Of a stretch of 64,000 bases of DNA, positions 47,208 through 59,000 are shown one piece after another. Both the position numbers and the translations under genes were made by a program. Position 1 is the stretch's first letter. The number at the start of each line of letters is the position of its first letter. The DNA comes from Cornus controversa. Taxonomy: Eukaryota; Streptophyta; Magnoliopsida; Cornales; Cornaceae. The notes beneath the pieces were generated by a model. The model was not told where the DNA came from and ran no database searches. It saw only the letters and a list, made by a program, of their open reading frames with translations. Where the stretch lies: assembly GCA_026545225.1 (NCBI GenBank), contig CM048854.1:26766730-26830729 (forward strand). The letters run 5' to 3'.

Positions 47208-47775
47208 CGAAGTGTGATCCATTAAAATGCATGCTCCCAAGGCCCATCCTTTCTAGGCGCATGACGCGATGGCTCCTTCTTTTGACTGAGTTCAAAATCA
47301 GATGCCTCACTCCTAAGGCTATTCTGAGCAAAGCACTGGCAGACCTCATAGCTCAATTCCATCGGGGGAATTCGGGCCATTGGATGATGATTTGCTAGGT
47401 GAAAACCTGAATTTTGCGTGCTCAGTCGAGACTTGGGATTAATGAACGCTGTTATTTGATGGGTCTTCGACTTGTAGAGGATGAGGGGCTAGAGTAGTTT
47501 TGACTTCTGAAACTGGGGAGAAAAAGGGTTTGTCCTATAAGCTTGATTTTGCTTGTAATAATAATGAAGTAGAATATGAGGCTTTCATTATGAGCCTTCT
47601 AGCCGCGCGAGAGCTCAGCATCAAAAGAATACGAGTCAAAGGAGATTCTAAATTGGTGATAAAATAGACCAATGGGGAGTATGCTGTTAGAGAGCTATCC
47701 TTGGCATTGTATAGGGCCATACTTCAGAAGTTGAGGGTAGAAACGCAGTTGGAAAGGTTGAGATCATAAGCTAGT
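47208..47775 (+). pseudogene. Tat-type RNase H end and archaeal-type RNase H
   Basis: First KCDPLKCMLPRP, MTRWLLLLTEF and ILSKALADLIAQF close the standard gypsy RNase H. Then LLFDGSSTC, VVLTSETGEKKGLSYKLDFACNN, NEVEYEAFIMSLLAARELSIKRIRVKGDSKLV and NGEYAVRELSLALYRAILQKL form a second RNase H. This extra domain is the hallmark of Tat/Ogre-type elements. Stops are present (near 47397, 47430, 47480 and 47665) and the frame ends at about 47770, where another element begins; the integrase is lost. Confidence 0.8.
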
Positions 47776-47796
47776 TATAGAAGTTTCTTTGATTCA

Positions 47797-48560
47797 TTGT
47801 GTGTTACAGTGAACAAGGGAAAATTGGTCACAAAAACGTATACTTCCACTCCAGCAGCACGTGAATCAACTAGTTATGGTACACAGTTGAAGAACGCAGG
47901 TGTAATCTTTGCAAGAAATCAGGAGGCACCCAAAAATAATCCTTACACTCAGCCATGTCCAGAGAAATGTTATCGGTGTAGGCAGCTAGGGCATTGGTCT
48001 AATCAGTGTCCTAAGAGAAGCACAATAAATCTAGTAAAGCCTGAGGGCATGGAGGATCAAGAGAAAGATGCTGAAGATAGTCTTCTCATCTATAATAAAG
48101 ATGATGTGATTGGAGATGATGCTGGAGAATTGTTTTCACATTCCCTAATAGTCCAAAAATTGTTGTTGACCCCAATCAAAAATTCTGCGATGTTATTATT
48201 GATAGTGGCAGCAGTGAGAATATCATGTCAAAGAAAATGGTTCAAAAATTGGGGCTAAAGACAGAGAAGCATCCAAGTCCCTATAAAATTGGTTGGATTA
48301 AGAATGGGGTAAAAACAAGAGTCACAAATATTTGCCGAGTTCCTTTTTTGATTGGAAACAAATATGTTGACGAGGTGTTATATGATGTGGTGGATATAGA
48401 TACTTGCCACATGATTCTGGGTAGACCATGGCAGTTTGGTGTCGATGCTACTCATAGGGGTAAAGACAATATTTATTAGTTCATCAAAGGTGGGCAGAAG
48501 ATTATGTTAGGTCCTATAACAGAAGAGGGTTTTTCCAAGGCTTCACCAACTAAGAGAAAA
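47797..48560 (+). pseudogene. older chromovirus remnant: gag tail, zinc knuckle, protease
   Basis: An intact zinc knuckle CYRCRQLGHWSNQC lies at about 47968-48009. Protease sequence follows as VIIDSGSSENIMSKKMV (frame change near 48180-48230), then KLGLKTEKHPSPYKIGWIKNG and CHMILGRPWQFGVDATHRGKDNIY. The gag N-terminus is missing. The sequence is related to, but clearly diverged from, the chromovirus at 20211-25791. Confidence 0.82.
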
Positions 48561-49768
48561 TCAGTTCTTTTTATTGACAGTGAGCAACAGTTTTTAGAGG
48601 AGGTCAAAGAGTCTGATGAGATTTAAGGATTGGTAATCGGAGAAGAGGTGTTTATTACCATTTTTACTATCCCTATAGTATTACAGACCATACTTGAAGA
48701 GTTCAAGGAGATCATTCCTGAAGATCGAGCTGCCTAGTGGGTTACCCCATATATAAGACATTTGGCAGCATACTGACCTTCTGCCTAGTGCTAGTCTATC
48801 GAATTTAACACACTATCGCATGAGGCTAAATGAAAGTCAAATTATGCAGGAACATGCCGAGGAGTTAATTCAAAAGGGTTTAGTGCAAGTGAGTATGAGT
48901 CTATGTGCTCTTCCATCTTTGCTAGTGCCAAAAAAAAAATGGCAGTTCGCGTATGTGTATAGACAATAGATCCATCAACAAGAACACCATCAAATACAGA
49001 TTTCCAATACCCCGGTTGGATGATATGTTGGATATGTTGACTGGTTCAAAAATATTTACAAAGATTGATTTGAGAAATGGCTACCATCAGATTCATATTA
49101 GATCGGGGGACGAATGAAAGACTGTTTTCAAGACAAATGAGGGTTTATACGAGTGGTTAGTGATGCCATTTGGGCTATCTAATGCTATTAGTACCTTCAC
49201 GAGCCTTATGAATTAGGTACTAAAGCCTTTTAATAGGAGATTCATTGTTGTCTATTTTGATGATATCCTGATTTGTAGTCGATTAGAATCGGAGCATATT
49301 TCGCACTTGAGAGAGGTACTTACAGATCTACAAGAAAATAAGTTGTACATTAATATGAAAAAGTGTAGCTTTATGACCGACAGTTTACTATTTTTGGGGA
49401 TTGTGGTGAGTGTTGAAGGAATTCGAGTTGACGAGGAGAAAGTTTAAGGAATTTGAGAATGGCCCACTCCGAAAGTATTAGGTGATGTGGTTAATTTTCA
49501 TGGTTTAGCGACTTTCAATCGAAGATTCATCAAAAATTTTAATAGTATAGTTGTTCCTATTACTAAATGTATGAAGAAGTGTAAGTTCCAATGGGGTGAA
49601 GAAGCGAAACAAGGCTTTGCACTTATTAAGGAAAAACTGTCCACTGCACCTATATTAGCACTACCGAGCTTTGAGAAGTTGTTTGAAGTAAAATGTAACG
49701 TTTCAATTGTGGGAGTTGGTGTTGTTCTATCGCAAGAGGTGGCCATCTTGGTCGAGAAAAAACTATAG
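48561..49768 (+). pseudogene. older chromovirus remnant: reverse transcriptase
   Basis: Motifs in several frames: [41 protein letters not shown] and VVYFDDILICSR (active site intact, about 49249-49280), then [30 protein letters not shown] and [18 protein letters not shown]. Stops and frameshifts are frequent. Most of the RNase H after 49768 is absent. Confidence 0.85.
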
Positions 49769-49779
49769 TATTGGTTGAG

Positions 49780-50806
49780 GAGTGATAATATTGGCCGCAG
49801 CTAAATAAGGATGTTGGAAATCATGTTATGAGGTGTCCAGTTTATCAGTCTGCAAAAGGTTAGTCCCAAAACACTGGCCTTTATTTGCCTCTTCCTACAC
49901 TAAATTTCCCTTTGGAGGATTTGTCTATGGACTTTGTCCTAGGACTTCCATGCACTCAACGATGAGCTGATTATGTTTTTGTGGTGGTTGATCAATATTC
50001 GTAGATGTCGTACTTCATAGCTTGCAAGAAGACTTCAGATGCCATACACGTAGCAAATATATTCTTCAAGGAGATTGTTTGCCTACATGGAGTTCCTAAA
50101 TCCATCACTTCATATAGAGACACCAAATTGCTGTCACACTTTTGGAAGACTTTGTGGAGGCATTTTGATACATCTTTGAATTTAGTACCAACCATCCGCA
50201 ATCTTGTGGTCAAATTGAGGTGGTTAATCGGACCTTGGACAATCTAATTCATTGTAGTTCTTGTAAAAAACTGAAATAGTGGGATCTTGTTCTGGCATAG
50301 GTAGAATTTGCATATAACAATATAGTTAATTGGTCAACTGGGAAGCCACTATTTGTTATCGTTTATTGTCATCTGTCGAGCCATGCACTAGATTTGGTTC
50401 CTTTATTGAAATTACCTGGAAAGAATGTGGTTGCTGAACACATGGCAGGTCGCATTAAAGCAGTCTAGGATGACGTTCGAAAGAATCTTAAAGAAGCCAA
50501 TGCTAAGTACAAGGAAGCAGTAGCCAAGAAAATGAGACAAAAGGTCTTTCAGGAGGGATATTTAGTTATAGTGTTTCTGCGTAAAGAGAGGTTTAATATT
50601 GGTACCTATAACAAACTGAAGAATAAGAAGTACGGACCGTATCAGATTTTGAAGAAAATCAATGATAATGCTTATGGCGTTGATCTTTCTAAAGATATGA
50701 ATATTTCTCCTACATTTAGTGTTGATAATTTTTTTGAGGATTTTTCGCTGGATGAGGGACGATCTTTCAATAATAACTCGGGGACGAGTTATTTTTAAGC
50801 AGGGGA
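49780..50806 (+). pseudogene. older chromovirus remnant: integrase
   Basis: After the deletion the sequence resumes with RCPVYQSAKG (zinc-binding end; the second cysteine is Tyr), then [38 protein letters not shown] and a damaged catalytic stretch. The C-terminal part (50532-50798) has [19 protein letters not shown] and [13 protein letters not shown], closing with [13 protein letters not shown]. The order matches CRM/Reina-like elements. No LTR of this copy was recognised on either side. Confidence 0.82.
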
Positions 50807-51000
50807 GATTAATAACTTGGGGACGATCTTGCACCCTTTATCATAATTATTAAATTGGGTTATTTTGAACCGTAGATAGATAAAGATATTTCGACTCACA
50901 TGATTGATTTTTTAACCACTTTTGACTGTTAGATAGATTTTTTTATCTTATTATACCAAGCTTAAATGTGTATATATATATATATATATATGCACCTGAA
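50807..51000. other. short spacer right of the chromovirus remnant
   Basis: AT-rich, with a (TA)n run at about 50969-50991. The start GCAGGGGAGATTAATAAC may be the end of the remnant. Confidence 0.4.
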
Positions 51001-51631
51001 TAATCAATAATTAGTAGACTCTGTTTATTTGTACAGTCATGGGCCTAATAAAGAATGAATATATATATATATTTTTTTGGGTGGGGGAAATATAAGGAGT
51101 AAATAGTTGATATTTTATGCATGCCTGAAATTTTTGGGAATGAGAATGTTAAATGTAAAATATTTGTAAAATCAATAATTAATAAATAATAAAATATATC
51201 TTTAAACTATATGGAAATTAACCAAAATATTTACTATTTAATATATAGAGAATCAACAATTAAATAAATATATATGTTAAAATGTAGGGAGTAAAATTTC
51301 TTCAACATGAATTATTTATTGAATCAGACAATCAATAAAATATATCTTTAAACTATATGGAAATTAACCAACATATTTACTATTTAATATATAGAGAATC
51401 AACAATTAAATAAATATATCTGTTAAAATGTAGGGAGTAAAATTTCTTCAACATGAATTATTTATTGAATCAGACAATCAATAAAATATATCTTTAAACT
51501 ATATGGAAATTAACCAAAATATTTACTATTTAATACATAGAGAATCAACAATTAAATAAATCTATCTGTTAAAATGTAGGGAGTAAAATTTCTTCAACAT
51601 GAATTATTTATTGAATCAGACAATCAATAAC

Positions 51632-51663
<32 letters not shown>

Positions 51664-51805
51664 GAAATTTATAGGAACCAAATTGCTTAATAAACGATAT
51701 CAACATTAATTTTAATAAAATATATCTGTGAAATAATGGAAATTAGAGAATCTTTTAAATTTATATCATTTATACAATCAACGATTAAATAAGATACATT
51801 CTTTG

Positions 51806-51839
<34 letters not shown>

Positions 51840-51934
51840 GCCGGGACTTTAATCTAAATCATTTCATATATATATACATATATATATATATTTATTTATT
51901 CAGTTAAAAACTTGTTGTTTTGTTTCATTTCACT
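51001..51934 (+). promoter_or_regulatory. upstream region of B3-like gene copy 3
   Basis: It is homologous to the region before copy 2 (AATCAATAATTAGTAGACT, GGGAATGAGAATGTTAAATG and more). It has been lengthened by a 146-bp tandem triplication, a CA run (51642-51662) and TA runs (51809-51836 and 51868-51890). The last conserved leader is AAAAACTTGTTGTTTTGTTTC before the ATG. Confidence 0.5.
51195..51635 (+). repeat. 146-bp tandem repeat, about three copies
   Basis: AATGTAGGGAGTAAAATTTC recurs at 51281, 51427 and 51573, always 146 bases apart, within near-identical blocks. Copies 1 and 2 of the gene family have this segment once. Confidence 0.85.
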
Positions 51935-52315
51935 ATGAGTAGCAACAGTAGTTTGGCACAAGCAGGGAATAGCCTGAACCAGGAATGGCCAATAAGGACT
52001 AATAGTGAAGTAAGCAAGGAAGGATGTATCCAACTACAAGCTGATGATGTAAAGACAGAAATTTTGCCAAACCTGGAGGCTCATCAGCGAAGTGCTTTGA
52101 AAGATGGTTTTTCCATAAAACTCACTGTATGTGATGATGATGATAGTAACAAAAGATATACCATGAAAATGAGGAAGAGTAGAGAGGGAAGCTATCTTTT
52201 AAAAGCCGGCTCGTTGATTCAAGCCAAGGGACTTCGTCCTCACCAGTTGATTGGATTCAGATTCAATGATAGCGAACTGCATTTTAAAGTGTTATTACAT
52301 ATATTTTTTGAGTAG
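51935..52315 (+). CDS. small B3-like DNA-binding domain protein, copy 3 (126 aa)
   Basis: Single-exon open frame with ATG at 51935. It aligns along its length with copy 2: EWPIRT near the N-terminus, IQLQADDVKTEILPNL, LTVCDDDD, YTMKMRKSREGSYLLKAGS and LRPHQLIGFRFND. The match to DUF313-type plant B3 domains (leading strand-helix, basic middle strand, GLRPHQ-F at the last strand) is better seen here than in copy 2. An AATAAA follows at 52383. No stop or frameshift is present. Role unknown; DNA binding is inferred. Confidence 0.6.
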   Translation: MSSNSSLAQAGNSLNQEWPIRTNSEVSKEGCIQLQADDVKTEILPNLEAHQRSALKDGFSIKLTVCDDDDSNKRYTMKMRKSREGSYLLKAGSLIQAKGLRPHQLIGFRFNDSELHFKVLLHIFFE

Positions 52316-52567
52316 TTACTGTGCTACAGTAAGATGGCAATTAAGCACAAGAGGATGCACCAAAATTTGAAGAATAATACCGAATAAATTTTGGTCACTT
52401 TGGGATAATAAATTGTAGGTAAAGCAAATATATATAACTGGAATATGATATTATTCTTATTTACTGCAGATAATGTGCAACTATGTCAAGTGAGTACCAC
52501 AAGTAGGGGCTCTAAATTTTATTATTATTACAAAAAAATTTGTTATTATTATTATTATTTATCAAAA
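52316..52567 (+). other. 3' flank of B3-like copy 3
   Basis: It holds AATAAA at 52383-52388 and then ATATAACTGGAATATGATATTATTC, matching the downstream parts of copies 1 and 2. An ATT microsatellite follows at about 52518-52560. Confidence 0.5.
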
Positions 52568-53361
52568 TGTAATACCCCGTAATTTGATAATATTTAAATT
52601 GGATTATTATTTATATAATTGGGTTTTTAATTATTTAAATGTTTTAATTAATTTTGTCAATGCTTGTTTTCATGTATTTAATGTGGGTGTTTGAATTGTT
52701 GCTAAGTGTTGATTGAGTTTAATTGTATGTTAAATATTTATTTTAAATAAAAATATGTGGGTTTGGGCTGCATTTCCTTTTTATTTTTAATTATTATCAG
52801 ATTGGGCTAGATTGCTGGTCTGGGCTATATATATATTTATATACAGTTTGGCTAAATATTTTATATTTATTAGTTTAATTATTTAGGAATATTAAATAAG
52901 AGAAAAAAAATTCAGGCTAAGTAGTTTCTACGCACTGAGGGATTCTATTAACAGACAGAGAGAAAATGGTAGACGCCAGAAAAAGGGAGAAAATATAATT
53001 TTGCTCAAAACCATAAGACAAGTTCAATCTCTTCACTTCTCCTTTAAACTTGTAAATATATATAAATATTTGTATTGTTTGATTTCATGAATATACATGT
53101 ATATGCATATAGGTTTATGTATGATTAGGTTTAACAATTTGAGATTTTTGCTTAATTGCATGTTAAAGAAAATTTCTGTTTGATTAAGTATGAATGTATT
53201 GTGTTAAACTAGGGTTTCGTTTCTAATAAATAGATTGATAAAAACTAGGGTTTTGTTTTTGGAGATATGTATATTGACCAAAATATAGAATTTCCTTTAT
53301 TGAATTTATATGTAGTTATTAAATCGTATTGTATGTATTTACATTTAATTTCTATGAATAG
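52568..53361 (+). mobile_element. 5' part of a TGTAATA-family LTR (truncated)
   Basis: Starts TGTAATACCCCGTAATTTG and continues with the family sequence to about 53361, where it abuts minus-strand gag/protease of the same family. It is roughly the first third of an LTR, in the opposite orientation to its neighbour. Confidence 0.7.
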
Positions 53362-53995
53362 TGTCGATGTCCAAAATTTTTCGACGAATGTATTTTGACC
53401 CCACAAGACTCATTCTCGATCAGAAACGACCCAATAAGCAAAATCTAGTAGCTTTAGTAAGTGGAGAAGTATATGGCTGAATGCCTATACCAGATAAGCT
53501 AGCAAATGCTCTAGATACAAAGGAATGACATGCACCAATATCAAATAAAACATGACCAAATCTACCATTGATTAGAAATATACCCTCAAAATCACCTAAG
53601 GAGCCTGGACATCATATGGTATGACGTTGTAGACCCTCCCATAATGCATCTGATGCCCAGGTTGCCCTGTGAGCACTGGCTGCGTGGGTAAAGTTGGACG
53701 ATGCTGAGCCTGAATTAGTGGAACTTGTGGTACCAGTAAAGGTGGTTATTGTCTCTGTCCCTGCTGACTAAGTCGTCCCAGATTGGTGTGAAGGCAATAT
53801 CCAGCATACCACACCCATAGCAGTTTCCTCTAAATACACCATTAGGCCTCCTCAACTGGTTTCCCTGTGACTGATCCTGCCCTGCCTGCGGTACCCCATT
53901 CTACCTCTTGTGAGTAGAGGCTTCCCCTCTTTGAGCATCACCATTAGCTCTATTCATCTTTGATGGCTGCTGCCTTGGATGATTATGTGAGTTGC
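53362..53995 (-). pseudogene. Tekay-like gag end and protease
   Basis: Read on the minus strand from 53995 there is a Gln/Gly-rich gag tail with CYGCG (start of the zinc knuckle, then disrupted) and then LINGRFGHVLFDIGACHSFV, the aspartic-protease site in which the usual DTGA reads DIGA. Then SPLTKATRFCLL follows. Frame breaks are numerous. Confidence 0.7.
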
Positions 53996-53999
53996 GCGG

Positions 54000-55165
54000 C
54001 GCGGAAGCAGTTTAGTTAATTTAGAGTGAGATGCTAATCCTTAGACCTAGAGGGGGGTGAATAGGTCATCTTGCCCAATTTTTATGATTGATTAATTACC
54101 CACAATTATTATCAATTAAGCATCCAAACCAATCACAAAATAAATAAAGCAAGTAAGAAAAAAGTTAGAGATGACACCAGGAATTTTACGTGGAAACCCA
54201 AGATGGGAAAAACCACGGGGGTGAGGCAGAAACCCCAGAGAAACCAATCCACTATCTCGAAGCAAAGTACACCAGACTCTGTCCCAGACTCACACCCACT
54301 CCACTCTGACAAGAACTTGATGCGGAACACCTCAGGCTTACAATTGCGACAACACGTCCAACTGCTGCAGACTCCCGGCTAACGTCACAATTCTTCCAGA
54401 AGGGTTGCTGAAAGAACACAAATACTCCGCAAGTATTTTGTTCCCTTCGTAGTGATCGTTTCTCTTCCTCTTCAGATAAAATCTTGTAGTTTGAAGGAAC
54501 CACCTCTGCTGCTCTTGATCAACCTTTGTAGACTGATGATGTCTTGAAGATTCCGTTGATCAGATGAAGAAGAACATCACAACTTAAACACTCCGTGTGT
54601 GTGTGCTCTCAAAAATAAAAATCAATGAAGATTTTCTCTCATAAATTCCTCTTTTAGCTCTCAAAAATATATTCCTGGTTCTGAATATTAAATCATTGAG
54701 TTCCTCATCTCTCTCTTTTTGATTGAAGCATAAAGAGGTATTTATAAGGTTTAGAATCCTTAGTCTACTTGGAAAACAAGTTTAAAACACCTAAGGAAAG
54801 TTTTAGAGAAGTTTTGGTTGACCAGGAAATCAATTCGGATCAAAAAGGAAATTTTCGCACATGTCAGCCAAGTCGGACCGGTCCTAAAAATTGGGGACGG
54901 GTGGGACTTTTCAGACATGTACAAAATCAAAAGTCCCGAGATAAGTTGGACCGGTCCTCATTTTTGGGGACCGGTGGGACTTAGCAAAAACTTTTAAAGC
55001 ATATTTTCCAAGTCCTAAGCCCACCAAACTTCAAAACATAGTGTCCTCACCAAATCCACGGTATCGAGACACCTTCCGTTCAGCTCCGAAGATCGAGACA
55101 CAAGATCAAACAAAAATTACAACTCGATCAACAAGTTTTGACACCGAAATTTGCCAATTACATTT
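54000..55165 (-). mobile_element. LTR inserted in the gag (CACCCCCCTCTAGG type)
   Basis: On the minus strand it ends near CACCCCCCTCTAGGTCTAAGG (plus 54028-54048), the same 3' signature as the solo LTR at 15470-17803. It includes CCACGGGGGTGAGGCAG and GTGGAAACCCAAGATGGG blocks. It separates two parts of one gag. Exact ends and target duplication were not resolved. Confidence 0.5.
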
Positions 55166-56100
55166 ATATATCTCACAGATTACCCCTATCAAAGTGCCTA
55201 CTGCCATTTCCATTTCTGTTTCCCTTCTCCACTGTCTGACTAGTGGAGTCCCTGTTATGTCGTTTCTCTCCCTTTCCCTTCTTGTAGTCCTTCCTCGACT
55301 AGTAATGCTATAATGTAGCATCAACCGCCTGAGCATAAGTAGTATATATTGGACAACCCAAGATAACCTGTCGAATGGGCCAAATCAGCCCATTCACAAA
55401 GCAGCGCATATTCTTTTCCTCTGTGTCCACCTCTTCCGGTGCAAACAACAATAAGTTGGTGAACTCCTGCTCATACACTATAACTGTCATCTCCCCTTAC
55501 TGTAACTCCAAAAATTTCCTCTTTTTTGCCGCCCTCACTATATATGGGAAATACTTAGTATCAAAACAGACCTAGAAATCTGCATAAGTCAATGTAGTCT
55601 GCTGTTCCAGTGTAGTCACCGACTCCCACCACTGTAATGCATCCTCCATTAGCTTAAAAGTATCAAGCATCTATTTATGTACTTTAGTGCACGTAATCAT
55701 GCAAATATAGTGCTCAATGTCTTTCCTCCAATGATACGCATCAGTCACCTCCGTAGATCCTAAAAACTTTGGTGGATTCCCTTTTGTGAAGGAATTCCGT
55801 ACCCTCTCTCAAATGTTGGGCTGCTCCACTGGTAATGGAAGTCGCCACTCTAGTAGCTACACCCTGAGAGATAATGGCTGCCAAATTGGGAGGAAGTTTA
55901 GCATTTACATTCTAAACATTGTCCTGACCTTGGTTGTGGTTCACATTCCTCCTCCTACGGGAAGGAATCTGAATAATACCCAAATAACAGACTAAGACCA
56001 ATAGAGTACAATGAGCCCTATACTTAGATTCTATTTATCAGAATACACAACGCAAAAGATACTGTATGACATACCCTAAAGACCTGAGAATACATGAACC
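55166..56100 (-). pseudogene. Tekay-like gag N-terminal and central part
   Basis: It begins after the primer site with IPSRRRNVNHNQGQDN-like sequence. The retrotransposon gag core follows: ALQWWESVTTLEQQ, FPYIVRAAKKRKFLELQ and YEQEFTNLLLFAPEEVDTEEKNMRCFVNGL. Stops at several positions (for example about 55491 and 55573) make it a pseudogene. Confidence 0.82.
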
Positions 56101-56104
56101 TAGA

Positions 56105-56119
56105 ATACTCTGATACCAA
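56105..56119 (-). other. primer binding site next to the 56119 LTR
   Basis: TTGGTATCAGAGT on the minus strand directly after the LTR end GGAGTATTTTAG; complementary to initiator Met-tRNA apart from the last base. It shows that the LTR is a 5' LTR for the gag on its left. Confidence 0.8.
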
Positions 56120-58036
56120 CTAAAATACTCCATAAAAAATTGCACGTATGAGGTGGCTAGTCTCATACATAAAATATAAGGGATACTTACAACTGATATC
56201 AAACAAGCATAGAATACAAAGACAGAATGAAACAAATTTCAAAACGGAATAGAAAATCCTTCTAAAGTAAAAATGTTAAATAAATAAAGTACGTGTCTAA
56301 CAATATAACTTGGAAGTTCCATAACCCAAGAACCCCTTCACCAGAACAACCATAAATTACTATAAATTAAATAACCGAACAACCAACATCCCAATTGAGT
56401 TCATAAGATGAACATAAAGAAAAGAATAAATTCCTACTCTGAAAACTGATGAGAGGAGATCCCTGCCACAATCAACCAACCCAAAACTCTGTCTGCACGG
56501 TGGAACCAGCCTAGGACTTGAAATGTCAACAAAGTGGGTTAATCCCACGAGCAAGTTCTCTCTACTACAACCTAATCAGAGAATCGGTAAACATACCCTC
56601 TATATAAGGGGCAAGAAGTATATACAAATAGATACAGCTCATTTCCTTATTTATCTCATGTCTCCAAAATAGATGTCGTCCTATATACCATCCCCATTCA
56701 ACCCCTATCACACAAATTTAGAACCTATTATCTAAGTTCAAAACCCAAGCCACAAAACATAATACCTTATTAATCTTAGACAATCCTTACATGTCTCATA
56801 TACTATCATTAAATACCTTATTAGGTATTGGCAATCTAGACATGCCTCATGACAATCCTTACATGCCTTCCTTGATACCTTATTAGGTATTGGCAATCCT
56901 GACATGCCCCCTGAAAATCTTTACATGCCTCTACAACTAATCTAACAGAAGTTCAATCACTACAATAAAATAACTCACACACAATTTAAACTATTATTAT
57001 ATATGATGAACAGTTATGAGTTCAAATAATACAATTAAGGAAACAAAAATAAAACAACCACTAATTATATGAGCAAGCCCACAACCGAATCTCCAATGTA
57101 CTTAAATCATTGAGGGAGTCTAAACATAGCTCTAATCTAGGTTTTCGGGCGTATTCTGTTCCTAAGAACCCTATTTAATCATTCTGGAATTTTCTAAAAT
57201 TTTTCAAAAATTTAAAAATATTTTTCAAATAAAAGAAAATGAAAACCCAATTTTGAGGCATCCTTTTAAAACCAATTAAACCACGAGGGAAGCTCATTTT
57301 CATATGAAATTTAAAACCCAAGTGTATTATGTCCCTAAAAAGGTACCTATATTTTTTTTAAATTTTATGAAAATTTAAAATATTTCCAAAATAAAAGGAA
57401 ATAAAAATCTAGTTTTGAGGCACACTTTTTATGCTACTTTAACCCCAAGAGAACATCATTTTGACTTGAAATTTAAATCCCAAGATCATTTTCTCCCCAA
57501 AAGATTACCTAAATTTTTTTTGAATTTTTGGAAATTTAAAAACAATTTTAAAAAATTTATTTTCCTAATTTTCTAATTTAAAAATCAATTTTAAAATTTT
57601 TTGAAAAATAGAAAATAATTCGGACTGGGCCTAGAGTTGGGGCCCATTGCCGCCGTCCCCAGTGTCGAGGCATGCGCCCCCACGCATCGGCGGTGCATGC
57701 CCCCTCTTCTTCTTCCTCCTTTTTCCCTTTTTTTTTTTTCTTTTCTTATTCCTTTTCCTACAACAGAGATTCATCAATGGAGCCAAATCTTTCCGGCAAC
57801 TTTCGGGCACCGAATCACAAATATGAATATACCATTGAACTCGTCCCGATCTAGGCTACGCATTGGTACCAAATGCACCCCCTCTCGCAGCCTAAATAAA
57901 GAACGCCCAATTTCAAGTTTTAAAAATCTTAAAATTCCAAACTCAATTTCTATCAATCTACCCAACGGTTCGCAACCAAACTTTCAAGGATTGTTCGGGG
58001 AAGCAAGATCTACCTATTAATCGAACAAAAACCTTC

Positions 58037-58067
<31 letters not shown>

Positions 58068-58763
58068 CTGCCTATAGAGTCATATATACATGCATATACA
58101 TATGCAAAAATACCCTATAGCAGTACCAAACCCCCAGAGTCTTCATGTTTAATCCATAGAATTTTTCTTAGCGTGCATAATAATATAATTTCATAATTAA
58201 ATACATGAATATAACTATACATGCAACAATTATACATAATAAATAAATATATATATATATATATAATCTATGTTTACGATTCAAATGGAAGAGAAGAGTT
58301 CGAACTTGCTTTTTTGACGAACACGAACTCGTCCTGAGGAATCACTCCTTCTCTCCATTCTCTTGTGTCTATGCTATTTCGGTCTTTGTATGTGTAAACG
58401 ATAGAAACCCTAACCACCTTTTCTTTTTCTTTTATTTTAATTTTCTTTCTAGAAAACTAAAATAAAATTCCTAAATAATTATATTAATAAATTTAAAATA
58501 CCTAGCCTATATATATATATATATATATCTAGCCCAGCCTAATAGTCTAGCTCAACCTGATAAAATTTTAAAAATTAAACAACATGAGCCCAATCTAAAA
58601 CAAAAAATAAAGAAAAATACCAACACCCAGTAAAAAAATTAAGAATAAAAATAAAGTAAACTACACTACAATATTTAAAGTACTCAAAGAATTTAATCTA
58701 ATAAAAGAAAAATAAAGCATTTAAATTAAAATTAAAAGACCTCCAAAATTTTGAGGTATTACA
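56119..58763 (-). mobile_element. TGTAATA-family LTR between integrase and gag
   Basis: On the minus strand it begins TGTAATACCTCAAAATTTTG, preceded by the polypurine tract TTTTTAGGGGGGAAG. It ends at the primer site. It carries the family's palindromic repeats (56810-56910), CT-rich tract (57700-57760) and TA runs (58037-58052, 58245-58263, 58510-58528). Because it has a polypurine tract on one side and a primer site on the other it serves as 3' LTR of the integrase part and 5' LTR of the gag part. Confidence 0.82.
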
Positions 58764-58785
58764 TACTTCCCCCCTAAAAAGAAGA
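58764..58785 (-). other. polypurine tract
   Basis: Minus-strand TTTTTAGGGGGGAAGTA directly before the LTR start; the usual plus-strand priming site of gypsy elements. Confidence 0.75.
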
Positions 58786-58801
58786 ATTACATCCTTGGAA
58801 T

Positions 58802-59000
58802 TCATCCCATACCTGAAAGAAAAAGTTTTGGATACTTTTCTTTTATTTCATCCTCCATTTCCCAAGTGGACTCTGCCTCGTTGTGGTGGCTCCACTGAAC
58901 TCGAACTAATGGAATGGTCTTAGAACGAAGAACCTAGTCCCTACAATCAAGAATATAGTAAGGCTGCTCCACATATGTTGCATCTGACTGCAACTCAATC
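58802..59000 (-). pseudogene. chromodomain at the end of Tekay-like pol
   Basis: Reads YVEQPYYILDCRD, a stop, VLRSKTIPLVRVQW, then STWEMEDEIKEKYPKLF, with the pol stop at 58804-58802. This is the chromovirus chromodomain that guides integration, and its place 40 bases before the LTR confirms the family as a chromodomain gypsy lineage (Tekay/Del-like). One internal stop is visible. Confidence 0.82.

Noticed and set aside
57637..58020. 127-codon open frame starting MGPIAAVPSVEA
   Set aside because: It lies within the 56119-58763 LTR at the position of its GC-rich/CT-rich block and is frame-shifted relative to the related LTR copies.
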